Assembly (NCBI RefSeq): GCF_022827545.1
Contig: NZ_CP094669.1
Span: 3,872,001-3,936,000, forward strand
Direction: 5' to 3'
Length of the DNA stretch: 64,000 nt
Origin: Hymenobacter tibetensis
Lineage (GTDB): Bacteria > Bacteroidota > Bacteroidia > Cytophagales > Hymenobacteraceae
In this document: in pieces, positions 27,931 through 36,654 of the stretch
Numbering within the stretch: position 1 is the first letter of the stretch
How the letters are laid out: the number at the start of each line of letters is the position of its first letter
Notes under the pieces: generated by a model
What the model saw: only the letters and a program-made list of their open reading frames with translations
Database searches by the model: none
What the model was told of the DNA's origin: nothing
Program-made: the position numbers and the translations under genes

Positions 27931-27963
27931 GCCTCCCTCCCGACTTTTAGCGCGACTCTACAG

Positions 27964-28782
27964 ATGAACTATACCTTGAACAAAGCAGCACTGGTCTTAC
28001 TGGCCGGCTCGCTGCTACTCACGGCCTGCGACAAGGAAGACGAAGGCTCGTTGGACGGCCCCAAGCCCACAGCAAGCTTCACGGCTACTGCACCCAAAGT
28101 GGTTGGCCTGACTTCGGAAGTAACCTTCACCAGCACCAGCACCGATGCGTTTCTCTATCAGTGGGATTTCGGTGACGGAACCATTGGCTCGGGGCAGACC
28201 GTCACGCACGCTTACACCCGGGGCGGTACCTTCAAAGCCAAGCTAACGGCTGTGGGCCGTGGCGGGGCTACTCCGTCGGAAACGCAGGATGTCACCATTG
28301 CTTCCACGCTCAACCTTGTCAACCAGCTGCTCACGGGTGGCTCGTCGCGCACCTGGAAGCTCGACAACGCAACTGCTGCCCCTATAGTGGTGGGCACGGA
28401 AGCAGCGCCCACCACGTACTTTCCGGGCGTAGCGGCAGGTGATTTGCCAGCGTGTCAGTCGGATGATGAGTACACCTTCTCAACCAGCAACACCTTCACC
28501 TACGACGCCAAGGCCGAGACGTTCTACGCTGACAGAATGAATTACAGCTGTCAAGCTCCCCTTTCGGGCACCTCGCCGTTTGTATTTGGGGCGGCCACCG
28601 GAACTGGGCTAGCGCAGTTTACATTATCACGGGCTGGGGCTTTCATTGCGGCCACCGATGCTTCCCTGACGGAGCGCGTGTACCGCATACTAAGCATCGA
28701 CAACCAGAAAATGACCCTGCGCGCCGGCAGCGGCCAGAATGGCGGCACCGTGTTTACTATCAAGATGGTAGTTAAGCCTTAG
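27964..28782 (+). CDS. PKD-domain surface lipoprotein, SusE-like position
   Basis: A 272-residue lipoprotein with lipobox LTAC at about residue 21 and a PKD domain at about 33-115 (ASFTATAPK, YQWDFGDGTIGSG, HAYTRGGTFKAKLTAV). The C-terminal half (SSRTWKLDN near 136, DEYTFSTSNTFTYDAK near 185, RVYRILSIDNQKMTLRAG near 240) is a lipocalin-like beta domain often seen in Bacteroidota polysaccharide loci. Its place directly after susD suggests a surface glycan-binding protein. Ligand specificity is not visible. Confidence 0.85.
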   Translation: MNYTLNKAALVLLAGSLLLTACDKEDEGSLDGPKPTASFTATAPKVVGLTSEVTFTSTSTDAFLYQWDFGDGTIGSGQTVTHAYTRGGTFKAKLTAVGRGGATPSETQDVTIASTLNLVNQLLTGGSSRTWKLDNATAAPIVVGTEAAPTTYFPGVAAGDLPACQSDDEYTFSTSNTFTYDAKAETFYADRMNYSCQAPLSGTSPFVFGAATGTGLAQFTLSRAGAFIAATDASLTERVYRILSIDNQKMTLRAGSGQNGGTVFTIKMVVKP

Positions 28783-28828
28783 GAAGCTTCCTAACCGCTG
28801 CTTGCTCACTACCATTAAGCGTATTCCG

Positions 28829-29701
28829 ATGACCTATCCCACCATGTGGGTGCGGCAGAACCTGACGCTCGGAGCCGGCCTCTTGCTGGCTCTGAGCGTA
28901 AGTTCCTGCACCGAAACCAAGACCAAGAATATTCCGGCGCCCACGCCCGTTACGCCCGTCGTGAACGAAGAGGCCCGCGACTACGGCCAGTACACCAACC
29001 TGGTATGGAGCGACGACTTCAATAGCAACACCCTCGACCAAACCAAGTGGACGTACGAACTGGGTGGCGGTGGCTGGGGCAACAACGAGTTGCAGAGCTA
29101 CACCAACACGCCCGAAAACGTATTTCTCGACGGCAGCCACCTCGTGATTCGGGCGCGCCAGCAGGCTGGCAGCAATGTCTACACCTCTGGGCGCCTCATT
29201 ACCAAAGGCAAGCAAAGCTTTCAGTTTGGCCGCATTGATGTACGGGCAAAGGTTCCGAAAGGCAAAGGCGTATGGCCCGCCATCTGGATGCTAGGCGCCG
29301 ACATCGACCAAAACAACTGGCCGGTCTGCGGTGAAATCGACATCATGGAACTGCGCGGCAGCAAGCCCCGGGAAATGCTTTCGACCATGCACTTTGGCAA
29401 CAGCACGGCTACCCACCAATACAAAGGCACCACCAAGCAGCTCACCGCCGACTTGTCTGATGAATTTCACGTGTTTACGGTGGTGCGCAGCAGGAACCTG
29501 ATGCGTTTCTTCCTGGACGGGCAGGAATACTACCGGTTCACCAACGCCGATGTAGGCTCGTTCTCCTATCCCTTCAACAACCCGTTTTTCGTGATTTTGA
29601 ACGTAGCCGTGGGGGGAAACTTCGACGGCAATCCAGATGGCTCTGCTGTTTTTCCGCAGCAAATGGAGGTGGATTACGTGCGCTACTTCCAGTATCAATA
29701 A
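28829..29701 (+). CDS. GH16 beta-glucanase lipoprotein
   Basis: A 290-residue laminarinase-like enzyme. The N-terminus starting MTYPTMWVRQ has a hydrophobic stretch and a lipobox-like SVSSC, so it is probably anchored in the outer membrane. The GH16 domain fills about 55-290, with WSDDFNSNTLDQTKW, GGGGWGNNELQSY, the catalytic EIDIME motif (Glu169, Asp171, Glu174) and the terminal QMEVDYVRYFQY. It has no CBM or type IX tail. It follows the PKD lipoprotein closely and is the likely endo-acting enzyme that makes oligosaccharides for SusCD. An ATG at 28802 is also in frame. Confidence 0.93.
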   Translation: MTYPTMWVRQNLTLGAGLLLALSVSSCTETKTKNIPAPTPVTPVVNEEARDYGQYTNLVWSDDFNSNTLDQTKWTYELGGGGWGNNELQSYTNTPENVFLDGSHLVIRARQQAGSNVYTSGRLITKGKQSFQFGRIDVRAKVPKGKGVWPAIWMLGADIDQNNWPVCGEIDIMELRGSKPREMLSTMHFGNSTATHQYKGTTKQLTADLSDEFHVFTVVRSRNLMRFFLDGQEYYRFTNADVGSFSYPFNNPFFVILNVAVGGNFDGNPDGSAVFPQQMEVDYVRYFQYQ

Positions 29702-29745
29702 GCGTCGCCGAGGACTAGCTTGTGTAGCTTTTTCACGCCGGTATA

Positions 29746-29807
29746 TTGCGTGGTATGACTGAGGTAAGCCAGCCTTGAAGTTGCTTGCCGCCGGCTATAC
29801 CACGCAA
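29746..29807. repeat. inverted repeat between the two GH16 genes
   Basis: TTGCGTGGTAT (29746-29756) and ATACCACGCAA (29797-29807) are perfectly complementary with a 40-base gap. It could partly stop transcription or protect a 3' end between the genes. Confidence 0.5.
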
Positions 29808-29872
29808 AGCAGGCACCCTATGTCCTGGCCGTGCGTCGTTGTGTTGCTCCAGCCCGACTTTTATTTCTCGCT

Positions 29873-30736
29873 ATGAAATCCCCTTTACCCCGACCGATGC
29901 TATCGGCTGCCATGGGTATGCTGCTTCTGATTTGTACTTCTAGCACGGCCACATTTACTGCAGCTTCTGCCTCTAAGCCCTCCAAATACTCTTTCAAAGA
30001 GTTGCTGTGGAGCGACGAGTTCAACTACACCGGGCTACCCGACTCCGTAAAATGGACCTACGATGTAGGCGGCAGTGGTTGGGGCAACAAGGAAGCGCAG
30101 TTCTATACCAAAGCCCGCCGTGAAAATACCCGCGTTGAAAAAGGACATCTACTTATTGAGGCGCGGCGTGAAGCCCTGAACCCACAGAACCCCTACACTT
30201 CCGCACGGCTGGTGTCAAGGGCCAAAGGTGGAGGCAGCCTCACGTATGGCCGGGTGGAAGTACGGGCCCAGCTGCCAGCCGCTCGTGGCACCTGGCCCGC
30301 CATCTGGATGCTCCCCGACGACTGGAAGTACGGCGACAAAAGCTGGCCCGCCAACGGCGAAATAGACATTATGGAATACGTGGGTTACCGGCCCGCCGTG
30401 GTGCAGGCCTCCACGCATTGCAAGAAGTATTACTTCCGCACCAACAACCAGAAAACCGATTCTATCAGTGTGCCTACCGCCACAACGGCATTCCATGTAT
30501 ATGCCATTGAGTGGACGCCTGAAAGTATTACGGCCTTGGTTGATAATAAAGCCTACTTCACCAGCCCGAACGAGCACAGCGGTTGGGAAGCCTGGCCTTG
30601 GGACCACCCATTTCACGTGTTGCTGAATGTGGCGGTCGGGGGCGAGTGGGGCGGCAAAAAGGGTATCGACGATACCGCGTTTCCGCAGCAGATGCTCGTG
30701 GATTACGTGCGCTTCTACAAGTTAAAGCAACAGTAA
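29873..30736 (+). CDS. second GH16 beta-glucanase of the locus
   Basis: A 287-residue GH16 enzyme started at MKSPLPRPM (an upstream ATG at 29831 is in frame but adds a poor leader). A signal-peptide-like N-terminus (MLLLICTSSTATFTAASA) precedes the catalytic domain at about 45-285: LLWSDEFNYTGLPDSVKW, GGSGWGNKEAQFYT, catalytic EIDIME (Glu163, Asp165, Glu168) and QMLVDYVRFYKL. Two Cys residues may form a disulphide. It is clearly divergent from the first GH16 enzyme, so it may differ in product or linkage. It closes the glucan locus. Confidence 0.92.
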   Translation: MKSPLPRPMLSAAMGMLLLICTSSTATFTAASASKPSKYSFKELLWSDEFNYTGLPDSVKWTYDVGGSGWGNKEAQFYTKARRENTRVEKGHLLIEARREALNPQNPYTSARLVSRAKGGGSLTYGRVEVRAQLPAARGTWPAIWMLPDDWKYGDKSWPANGEIDIMEYVGYRPAVVQASTHCKKYYFRTNNQKTDSISVPTATTAFHVYAIEWTPESITALVDNKAYFTSPNEHSGWEAWPWDHPFHVLLNVAVGGEWGGKKGIDDTAFPQQMLVDYVRFYKLKQQ

Positions 30737-30837
30737 GTAGCCTTGCTGCCGTGGGCAGCTCTTCTCTTATTTCTTGGTATTACAACGGCTCTTGCAAAGG
30801 AGCCCGGCTTCTTTATTGCACTTTCTAGCCGTACTAT

Positions 30838-31302
30838 ATGGGCCGCCAAAAACAGTTTTTCCGGTTGTCGGCCGCTGAGCAGCAAGAGTTGCAGCACTAC
30901 TTGCAACAAGAGCAGCTTGTGCGCCGACAAGTTAACAGGGCACAAACCCTGCTCGATTGGCACGCCGGGTACTCGGCCGCCGAAACAGCGCAGCGCCTAG
31001 CCATGACCGAAGGCCGGGTGTATGCCTTACGACGAGCGTATCAGCGCCAGGGTCTCACCTCGTTCCTGAATACACATCCGCAGGGTGGTGCCCCCACCAA
31101 ACTAACGCCCACCGTAGAAGCAGCCTTGCTGGCGTTGCTTTCGCGTCGCACTTCCGATCCGGCCCGGCACTGGACCCTGCGCGAGTTGGCTGCTTACTTG
31201 GTGGACAAGGGCCACGCCAAATCAATTTGCCCAGTTACCGTCGGCAAGGCGTTGCAACGGCTCCAAACACTGCTTGTTCCCGTCTCTGATACCGACAAAT
31301 AA
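30838..31302 (+). CDS. orphan IS630-type helix-turn-helix protein
   Basis: A 154-residue basic protein that looks like the DNA-binding N-terminus of IS630-family transposases without the DDE catalytic domain. Seen: RRQVNRAQTLLDWHAGYSAAETAQRL with EGRVYALRRAYQRQGLTSFL (first HTH, about 30-80), the linker PQGGAPTKLTP, and a second winged unit with HWTLRELAAYLVDKG and ICPVTVGKALQRL (about 115-148). The frame ends cleanly at a stop with no terminal inverted repeats or DDE remnant within the next 130 bases before a terminator. It is either a domesticated DNA-binding protein or an old truncated element. Confidence 0.75.
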   Translation: MGRQKQFFRLSAAEQQELQHYLQQEQLVRRQVNRAQTLLDWHAGYSAAETAQRLAMTEGRVYALRRAYQRQGLTSFLNTHPQGGAPTKLTPTVEAALLALLSRRTSDPARHWTLRELAAYLVDKGHAKSICPVTVGKALQRLQTLLVPVSDTDK

Positions 31303-31395
31303 GCGCCGTCCTTGTCTCAGCCGCCAATGCGTGAGGTGTGAGTCCTGACTACTCTATCACGCTATAGTTTGTGTAGTATATTTCTATGGATAAGG

Positions 31396-31432
31396 AAACA
31401 GCCTAACTACTTTGGTAGCTAGGCTGTTTTTT
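31396..31432. terminator. bidirectional terminator
   Basis: AAACAGCCTAACTAC pairs with GTAGCTAGGCTGTTT with one mismatch around a 4-base loop, followed by TTTT. It lies between the plus-strand HTH gene and the end of the minus-strand kinase gene. Confidence 0.8.
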
Positions 31433-33119
31433 ATTCACGACGCTCTTTTTTGGTACCCAGGATAAAAAGAATCAGCAGCAAAAAGGCAGCGACGCCCAGG
31501 CTATACCACGTCACGACGGGGAGGCCGCGGTAGTAGGGCATCTGACCAGACGGATAATGCCCGAGCAAGCTCAACCCCGCAAACAGAATCATGGCTACGG
31601 AAACTGCGGCTAAAATGCTGCGGCTTACCAGTTGATCGGCCTTGTGCAACAGCAACATGTAACCGCTCAGCTCCACCCGTACTCGCAGGTCGCCGCGGGA
31701 AATTTTGCGCACAATCTGCCGGATATCAGCTGGCAGAGTCTGGATGAGCGCCAGCAATTGGGTGCCGGTATACTCGGCTTCGCTGAGGATATTCTCAGCT
31801 GAATACTGCTCGGCTACAATGCGCGCGCCATAGGGCCGCACAAATTCGAACGTGTTGAAGCGCGGGTGGAGCACCTTTCCAATTCCTTCCAGAATCACAA
31901 GGGCTCTTAGGATAAGGAACACCGCGCCGGGCACCTGCAGCTTATAGGTATAAATGACCCCTTGGAGCGCCTCCGCCAAGTCCGACATGCTCATGTCTTT
32001 GACGTCGAGGCTGGCGAAATCCTCTATCAGCTCCCCCAACGAGGCCTCGAAAGCCCGCATGTCCTGAATATCGGAGGTGATGGCCAAGCGACGGAAACTC
32101 AAGGCCATACCGCGTGGGTCTTGCCGGGCCATGCCAATGAATACGCCCGCAAAGGCGTATTTCTGCTGTTTGCTCATTTTGCCCACCATCCCGAAGTCGA
32201 TGAGCACCAACGTTCCATCGGGGCGAACTAGCACGTTGCCGGGGTGCGGGTCGGCATGGAACATCCCGAACTCGAATATCTGAGTCAGGTAGATGTCCAT
32301 GCCGGTTTCGGCCACCTTTTCGGGGCTGAGGTCCCACTCCAAGAGCTGCGCCTTGTCCGTGATTTTGCAGCCGCTCACAAACTCAATCACCAAGATGCGG
32401 GTGGTACTAATATCCCGGTAAGGCTTAGGAATATAGAAGGTCTCGTAGTTGGCATACAGCGAGCGAAACTGCTCCATGCTCCGCGCCTCGGAGGTGTAGT
32501 CCAGCTCCTTGGTCATGCTCCGCTCAAAGGCATCTACTACATCTTGGGGGTTGCTGAGGCCTTGCTTGCGTAGAAAGTTGCCCGTCAGGCGCACCAATTC
32601 GTGCAGCAAGGCTAGGTCGGAGCGTACTTTTTCCTGCACGCCGGGGCGTTGCACTTTCACTACCACTTCCTCGCCCGTGAGCAGCCGCGCCCGGTGCACC
32701 TGCCCAATGCTAGCCGAACCAAGCGGCACGTCATCAAACTCAGAAAACATTTCGTCGAGGGGGCAGCCAAGTTCCCGCTCGATGATACCTTTGGCTGTTT
32801 GCACATCAAAGGGCGGCACGTTGCTTTGCAGCTTTTCGAACTCGTCGATGAGGGGTTGGGGCAACAGGTCGGCACGGTTACTCATGGCCTGGGCCAGTTT
32901 GATGAAGGTTGGGCCCAGTTCCTCGATGATCATCCGGATCCGCTGCCAACGGGTGGTTTCAAACACGGCTTGCTCGCCCTCCTGCCACGAAACACGCCGG
33001 CTTTTAGACACTAGCCGCCGCAAGGGGGTACTGGTTACGGCATCTTCGAAGCCATACCGAATCAGCACCTCCGCTACCTGCCGGATGCGGGTCAGGTTGG
33101 AAATCGTGTTTTTAAACAT
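31431..33119 (-). CDS. ABC1/AarF (UbiB-type) kinase-like protein
   Basis: A 562-residue member of the atypical kinase family that includes UbiB/COQ8 and supports isoprenoid quinone synthesis; in an organism like this it would be linked to menaquinone. Family motifs are the KxGQ-like segment FIKLAQAMSNRADLLP near 52-67, PLGSASIGQVHRARL near 128, the kinase lysine in VVVKVQRPG, and the catalytic-loop-like FHADPHPGN and LVLIDFGMVGKM near 280-305. Two membrane segments close the protein (about 500-518 and 538-556), followed by KKERRE. The terminator at its stop is shared with the HTH gene. Confidence 0.93.
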   Translation of the reverse strand: MFKNTISNLTRIRQVAEVLIRYGFEDAVTSTPLRRLVSKSRRVSWQEGEQAVFETTRWQRIRMIIEELGPTFIKLAQAMSNRADLLPQPLIDEFEKLQSNVPPFDVQTAKGIIERELGCPLDEMFSEFDDVPLGSASIGQVHRARLLTGEEVVVKVQRPGVQEKVRSDLALLHELVRLTGNFLRKQGLSNPQDVVDAFERSMTKELDYTSEARSMEQFRSLYANYETFYIPKPYRDISTTRILVIEFVSGCKITDKAQLLEWDLSPEKVAETGMDIYLTQIFEFGMFHADPHPGNVLVRPDGTLVLIDFGMVGKMSKQQKYAFAGVFIGMARQDPRGMALSFRRLAITSDIQDMRAFEASLGELIEDFASLDVKDMSMSDLAEALQGVIYTYKLQVPGAVFLILRALVILEGIGKVLHPRFNTFEFVRPYGARIVAEQYSAENILSEAEYTGTQLLALIQTLPADIRQIVRKISRGDLRVRVELSGYMLLLHKADQLVSRSILAAVSVAMILFAGLSLLGHYPSGQMPYYRGLPVVTWYSLGVAAFLLLILFILGTKKERRE

Positions 33120-33435
33120 TAAGTGTTAAATAAACAGGCAATTCAGTGTGGAAGCTTGGCGGTAGCAAGGTTGTGTTGCCTGCCGGAAGCTGGACTGGCA
33201 GTTGGCGGCCGATGCTTCGCGCAAGCTAACAGTGAAGGTCAGTAATGCGTCTGTAAGTGCTCAAGAAACGCTTGAAATGCTTCCCAGGTGCCCACCTTTT
33301 TCACTGACCTCCCTAACGAACCACGCAGCGTCTGCACAGCGGATAACAGTTTCTTGGTTGAACAGTTGAATCGAACATACAGAAAACCCCGTTCGGTGCC
33401 TCCGAACGGGGTTTTCCAACTTCTTAAACAAGAAG
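33120..33435. other. non-coding interval with a terminator
   Basis: No gene is seen. It holds the leader of the minus-strand kinase gene and, at 33383-33415, the terminator of the phasin-like gene. Confidence 0.5.
33383..33415 (-). terminator. terminator of the phasin-like gene
   Basis: AAAACCCCGTTCGG pairs with CCGAACGGGGTTTT around a 5-base loop. The arms end in A and T runs, so it can work in both directions. Confidence 0.85.
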
Positions 33436-33981
33436 CTACGACAAGGTGCTGCCTGTGCTAGAGGTGTTGTCGTTGGGCGAAATGGCTTTCTTGGCCGCTG
33501 TTTTATTGGCTTTGGTTTCCTTGCTATCCGTGCTGGCGGCTTTCACTTTGCCCGCGGCGCTGGTAGCAGGAGTGGTTACGGTTTTTTTGGCCGCGGCAGT
33601 TCTGCCAGCGGAACTGCTTACGTTGGTGACTCCAACCGGAGAATTAACGGTGGGCTTGCTGGCCTTTGGTGCCGCTGCTTTCGGAGCAGGCGTTGCCGCT
33701 TTGCTACCGCCTTTCACCGTACGCTTCAGTTCTTCCACTTCCGCGTTGGGAGCTACGCCCACTGTCTTCATCACGCGCGAAGCAATGCTTTGCACCTGCT
33801 TTTCCAACTCCTTGCGCTTGGTTTCGCCGTTTTGCTTCAGCTCATCCATGATTTTGGCACCTTCCTGCTCCGACAACTTGCTTTCTTTCACCAACGCGTC
33901 AATGGTTTTTTGCACCCGGTCGGTGGTAAGAGAAACGAAGCCAACGCCTGCGTTGACAAACTTCTTAAACAAATCTTCCAT
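33436..33981 (-). CDS. phasin-like protein with Ala/Lys-rich tail
   Basis: A 181-residue protein. Residues 1-95 are an amphipathic helical unit (LFKKFVNAGVGFVSLTTDRV, then KTIDALVKESKLSEQEGAKIMDELK) like the phasin-type proteins found on polyhydroxyalkanoate granules. Residues 96-181 are low complexity, mainly Ala, Lys, Thr, Ser and Pro, and probably disordered. There is no polyhydroxyalkanoate synthase nearby, so a granule role is uncertain; in other Bacteroidota similar proteins appear as stress-related helical proteins. The fold call is moderate and the function is unknown. Confidence 0.7.
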   Translation of the reverse strand: MEDLFKKFVNAGVGFVSLTTDRVQKTIDALVKESKLSEQEGAKIMDELKQNGETKRKELEKQVQSIASRVMKTVGVAPNAEVEELKRTVKGGSKAATPAPKAAAPKASKPTVNSPVGVTNVSSSAGRTAAAKKTVTTPATSAAGKVKAASTDSKETKANKTAAKKAISPNDNTSSTGSTLS

Positions 33982-34210
33982 AAAACTGCGTGATTAAAAG
34001 AGAGTGGGAGAAGTAAAACCGGCGTTGCGGACCTGCCTGCCGGGAAAAGTAGTATGCAAGCCGACTATATTTCGCAAACCTACGAAACCGAAGCTATATA
34101 GTTGGCAGTGAATGGAAAATAATTGCGCACCTCCTATTTCATCTGTGAGATTCACTTGACATGACTCATTTTTAACTACTCGTCGGCTTCCCTTACCTGC
34201 TTCCTGGTTG

Positions 34211-35149
34211 TCAGGCCGCAGAATTCACCTGGCTTTGGGCTTGCTGCTCGGCCCATACGCTGTGCGTAAATTCCCCGACCTGCTGGAGTGCTTGCCGCGC
34301 TTCGGGCACGAACCGCCAGAACAGATGCCACCAGTGTACTAGCCCTTCAAACACTTGGAGTGTAACAGGCACACCGCTAAGGCTAGCTTTGCGGCAGAAG
34401 CGCACAACGTCATCATGTAGCACCTCGGCGTTGGAAATCTGGATCAACAGTGGTGGCAAGCCATGTAATTTGCCTTTGGTGGGCGAAACCAACGGGTGAG
34501 TTTGGGGGGTATCGGCGGCGTAGAGGCTGCCCCAGGTTTGCATCTCCAGTGCCTCCAACATCCGGGTTTCCTCTTGGCATGCCTGCCGCCGCAGGGTAGT
34601 TGGCAGCGCCAAATCAATCCAGGGGGAAAGGCCGATGGCCGCGGCTGGCAGCGGCTGCCTAGCGTCGCGCAGGTGCTGCAACAGTGCCAAGCCCAAGCCG
34701 CCACCCGCTGAGTCGCCGGCGACCATAATATTGGAGGCCTCGTACCCTTGGTTCAACAGCCAGTCGTACGCAAGTCGGGCGTCTTCGAGAGCCGCTGGAA
34801 AGGGATATTCAGGCGCTTTGCGGTAGTTGATAGCCAACGTATTCAGCTGGCAACTCGCAGCCAACGCTCCTACCAATGCCCGGTGCGTGTTCAGAGAGCC
34901 TATTACATACCCGCCACCGTGCAGATACAGCAACACTCGCTCGGGCCGAGCGCCCACAGGCCGCAGCCATTCGGCCGCCATGCCCTCTACATCAGCATCT
35001 TGCAAAAACACGTTCCAGGGCACGAACTGGAAAAGCGCGGCGGCCTCTGCGGCCAGCCGAATGGCAGGGAGTCGCGGCCGACTACGGGCTAACGGGCCAG
35101 TGGCGGCCGTCAAGAACTGCTTGAGCAGCAAATGCTGGGAAGACGGCAT
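34211..35149 (-). CDS. alpha/beta hydrolase, hormone-sensitive-lipase family
   Basis: A cytoplasmic esterase of 312 residues when started at MPSSQHLLL; the open frame runs 21 codons further. The oxyanion motif LHGGGYVIGS and the nucleophile motif GDSAGGG mark the hormone-sensitive-lipase group (family IV). Asp and His of the triad fall in the C-terminal part, with the His in FEGLVHWWHLF near residue 270. Likely substrates are short-chain esters. It is followed upstream on the same strand by an acyltransferase gene about 150 bases away, so lipid metabolism is a fair guess. Confidence 0.9.
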   Translation of the reverse strand: MPSSQHLLLKQFLTAATGPLARSRPRLPAIRLAAEAAALFQFVPWNVFLQDADVEGMAAEWLRPVGARPERVLLYLHGGGYVIGSLNTHRALVGALAASCQLNTLAINYRKAPEYPFPAALEDARLAYDWLLNQGYEASNIMVAGDSAGGGLGLALLQHLRDARQPLPAAAIGLSPWIDLALPTTLRRQACQEETRMLEALEMQTWGSLYAADTPQTHPLVSPTKGKLHGLPPLLIQISNAEVLHDDVVRFCRKASLSGVPVTLQVFEGLVHWWHLFWRFVPEARQALQQVGEFTHSVWAEQQAQSQVNSAA

Positions 35150-35299
35150 CGAAAAAGCAAACGTGGGAACTTGGAGGGGAAGCGGGGCGGTAGCAACGGC
35201 GCGAAGCCGCAAACACTAAGCGCTGCCTATCAGATACGTAGAGCAGCTTTTGTAAGATACTGATTTGGTTAAAGATTATAGGAAACCTTGGTGCAGCCG

Positions 35300-36454
35300 C
35301 TACGGCTTCTTTCCAATATTGTGTCCTTTGTACCCTCGGATGGCAATAGGAATCCAGCCCAGAATAGGAATAAAAAAAGTGATGGTGAACGGGTTGCGCC
35401 ACACCATACGCAGCCATGCGCCCGGTTTGTCGAGCTGCATGTCGAAGTCGCGGTGGCCTTTGTGCACGTAGAGCCGCTCGAATTCTCGGAATAGTGCGGG
35501 CCAGGCAATCGGCAGGAAAAATGGGAAATAGCGCCAGTTCTGCTTCATGCGCTGCCACAGCTCACGCCACCGGTAAGGCTGCTGGCCATGCTTGGCAACG
35601 GCGGCTTCCAACTCGGCTTGCATCAACACACGCACTTTCTCGGAAAGCGCGGTGTAATCTTCGCGGGTGAGGTCAGCCGGGTCTTTGTCAATCATTTCGT
35701 AGGGCCGGATGCGCGAGCCCAACACGAACGTGAGTTGGGCTGGATAGGCCATATAGAACGACCACGGCTGGAGCAGCACCAACAGCACTATCGGCCCGAG
35801 AGGAATGAACGGAATACCGATTTTTTTGCTAAGCGTATTCAGCCACTCCCAGCTGTAGGCGTACGGATTGAGGTATTCGCCGTTGACGGTGTAGAACGGC
35901 ACCACGTCCGTACGGTGGGCAATGCTATGGCGCACCATGCTACTGGCCAGCCGCTGAAGTTTGTACTTCTTGTTGAACCCTTTGCCGATGCCAGGCACGC
36001 CCTCCGGATACAACATCAGGTTCATGTCCTGATAGTACATCATTGTATCAAAGTTGAGCGTGGTAGCATCCACACAGCCGCATTTCTTCCAGAAATCCTT
36101 GACCTGGAACGGATTCATGAGCGTGGATTGCGAGAGCAACGGCGCCGACAATGGCCGGGGCAAGCCAATCTGGCCCGGCAGGATACGCCACATGTGCGCC
36201 AGGGCCACAATGGCATCCCAGGGGAACGCCATACCGGAATGATTGGAGGCAAAGATGAGCGGGCGCTCGGGGTTGTTGCGCTCCGGAAAATCCTCGAAAC
36301 CCACTAGGCGCGAGCGAAACCATACCCTATCGAGCAGCTGTAAGACGTTGCGGTCAAGTGTCTCAACGAAATCTTCCCGAAAGTAGTCGGAGTAGATATG
36401 CTGGTTGGCCTGGATGGAAGGCGGCGGCGACGGCAGCACGGGGGGCGTGGGCAT
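35300..36454 (-). CDS. lysophospholipid/glycerol acyltransferase family protein
   Basis: A 384-residue protein with the acyltransferase motifs of the LPLAT superfamily: FASNHSGMAFPWD near residue 70 in place of the strict NHxxxxD box, LMLYPEGVPGIGKGFNKKYKLQ near 150, and DVVPFYTVNGEYLNPYAY near 185. Hydrophobic segments near 220 (LVLLQPWSFYMAYPAQL) and 365 (ITFFIPILGWIPIAI) suggest membrane association. It probably transfers acyl chains to a glycerol or lipid acceptor; the exact substrate is not visible. An esterase gene lies directly downstream. Confidence 0.82.
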   Translation of the reverse strand: MPTPPVLPSPPPSIQANQHIYSDYFREDFVETLDRNVLQLLDRVWFRSRLVGFEDFPERNNPERPLIFASNHSGMAFPWDAIVALAHMWRILPGQIGLPRPLSAPLLSQSTLMNPFQVKDFWKKCGCVDATTLNFDTMMYYQDMNLMLYPEGVPGIGKGFNKKYKLQRLASSMVRHSIAHRTDVVPFYTVNGEYLNPYAYSWEWLNTLSKKIGIPFIPLGPIVLLVLLQPWSFYMAYPAQLTFVLGSRIRPYEMIDKDPADLTREDYTALSEKVRVLMQAELEAAVAKHGQQPYRWRELWQRMKQNWRYFPFFLPIAWPALFREFERLYVHKGHRDFDMQLDKPGAWLRMVWRNPFTITFFIPILGWIPIAIRGYKGHNIGKKP

Positions 36455-36654
36455 CGGGGGGTGGAAGTAGCGGGGAAGCGTGGAGAAGAAAGTACACTCT
36501 GACCAGCTTCTAATGTATGAATTTTAGCTGTAGGGCAGCGAAATAGGGCATTAGAGCCAATGATTACCTGAGCATGTAGCGGGTCAAGCTCCCCAGCAGA
36601 GCACGCCAGTGGCTGCGCACATGAACGCAGGCAAACCAGCGAAAACCGACTGCT

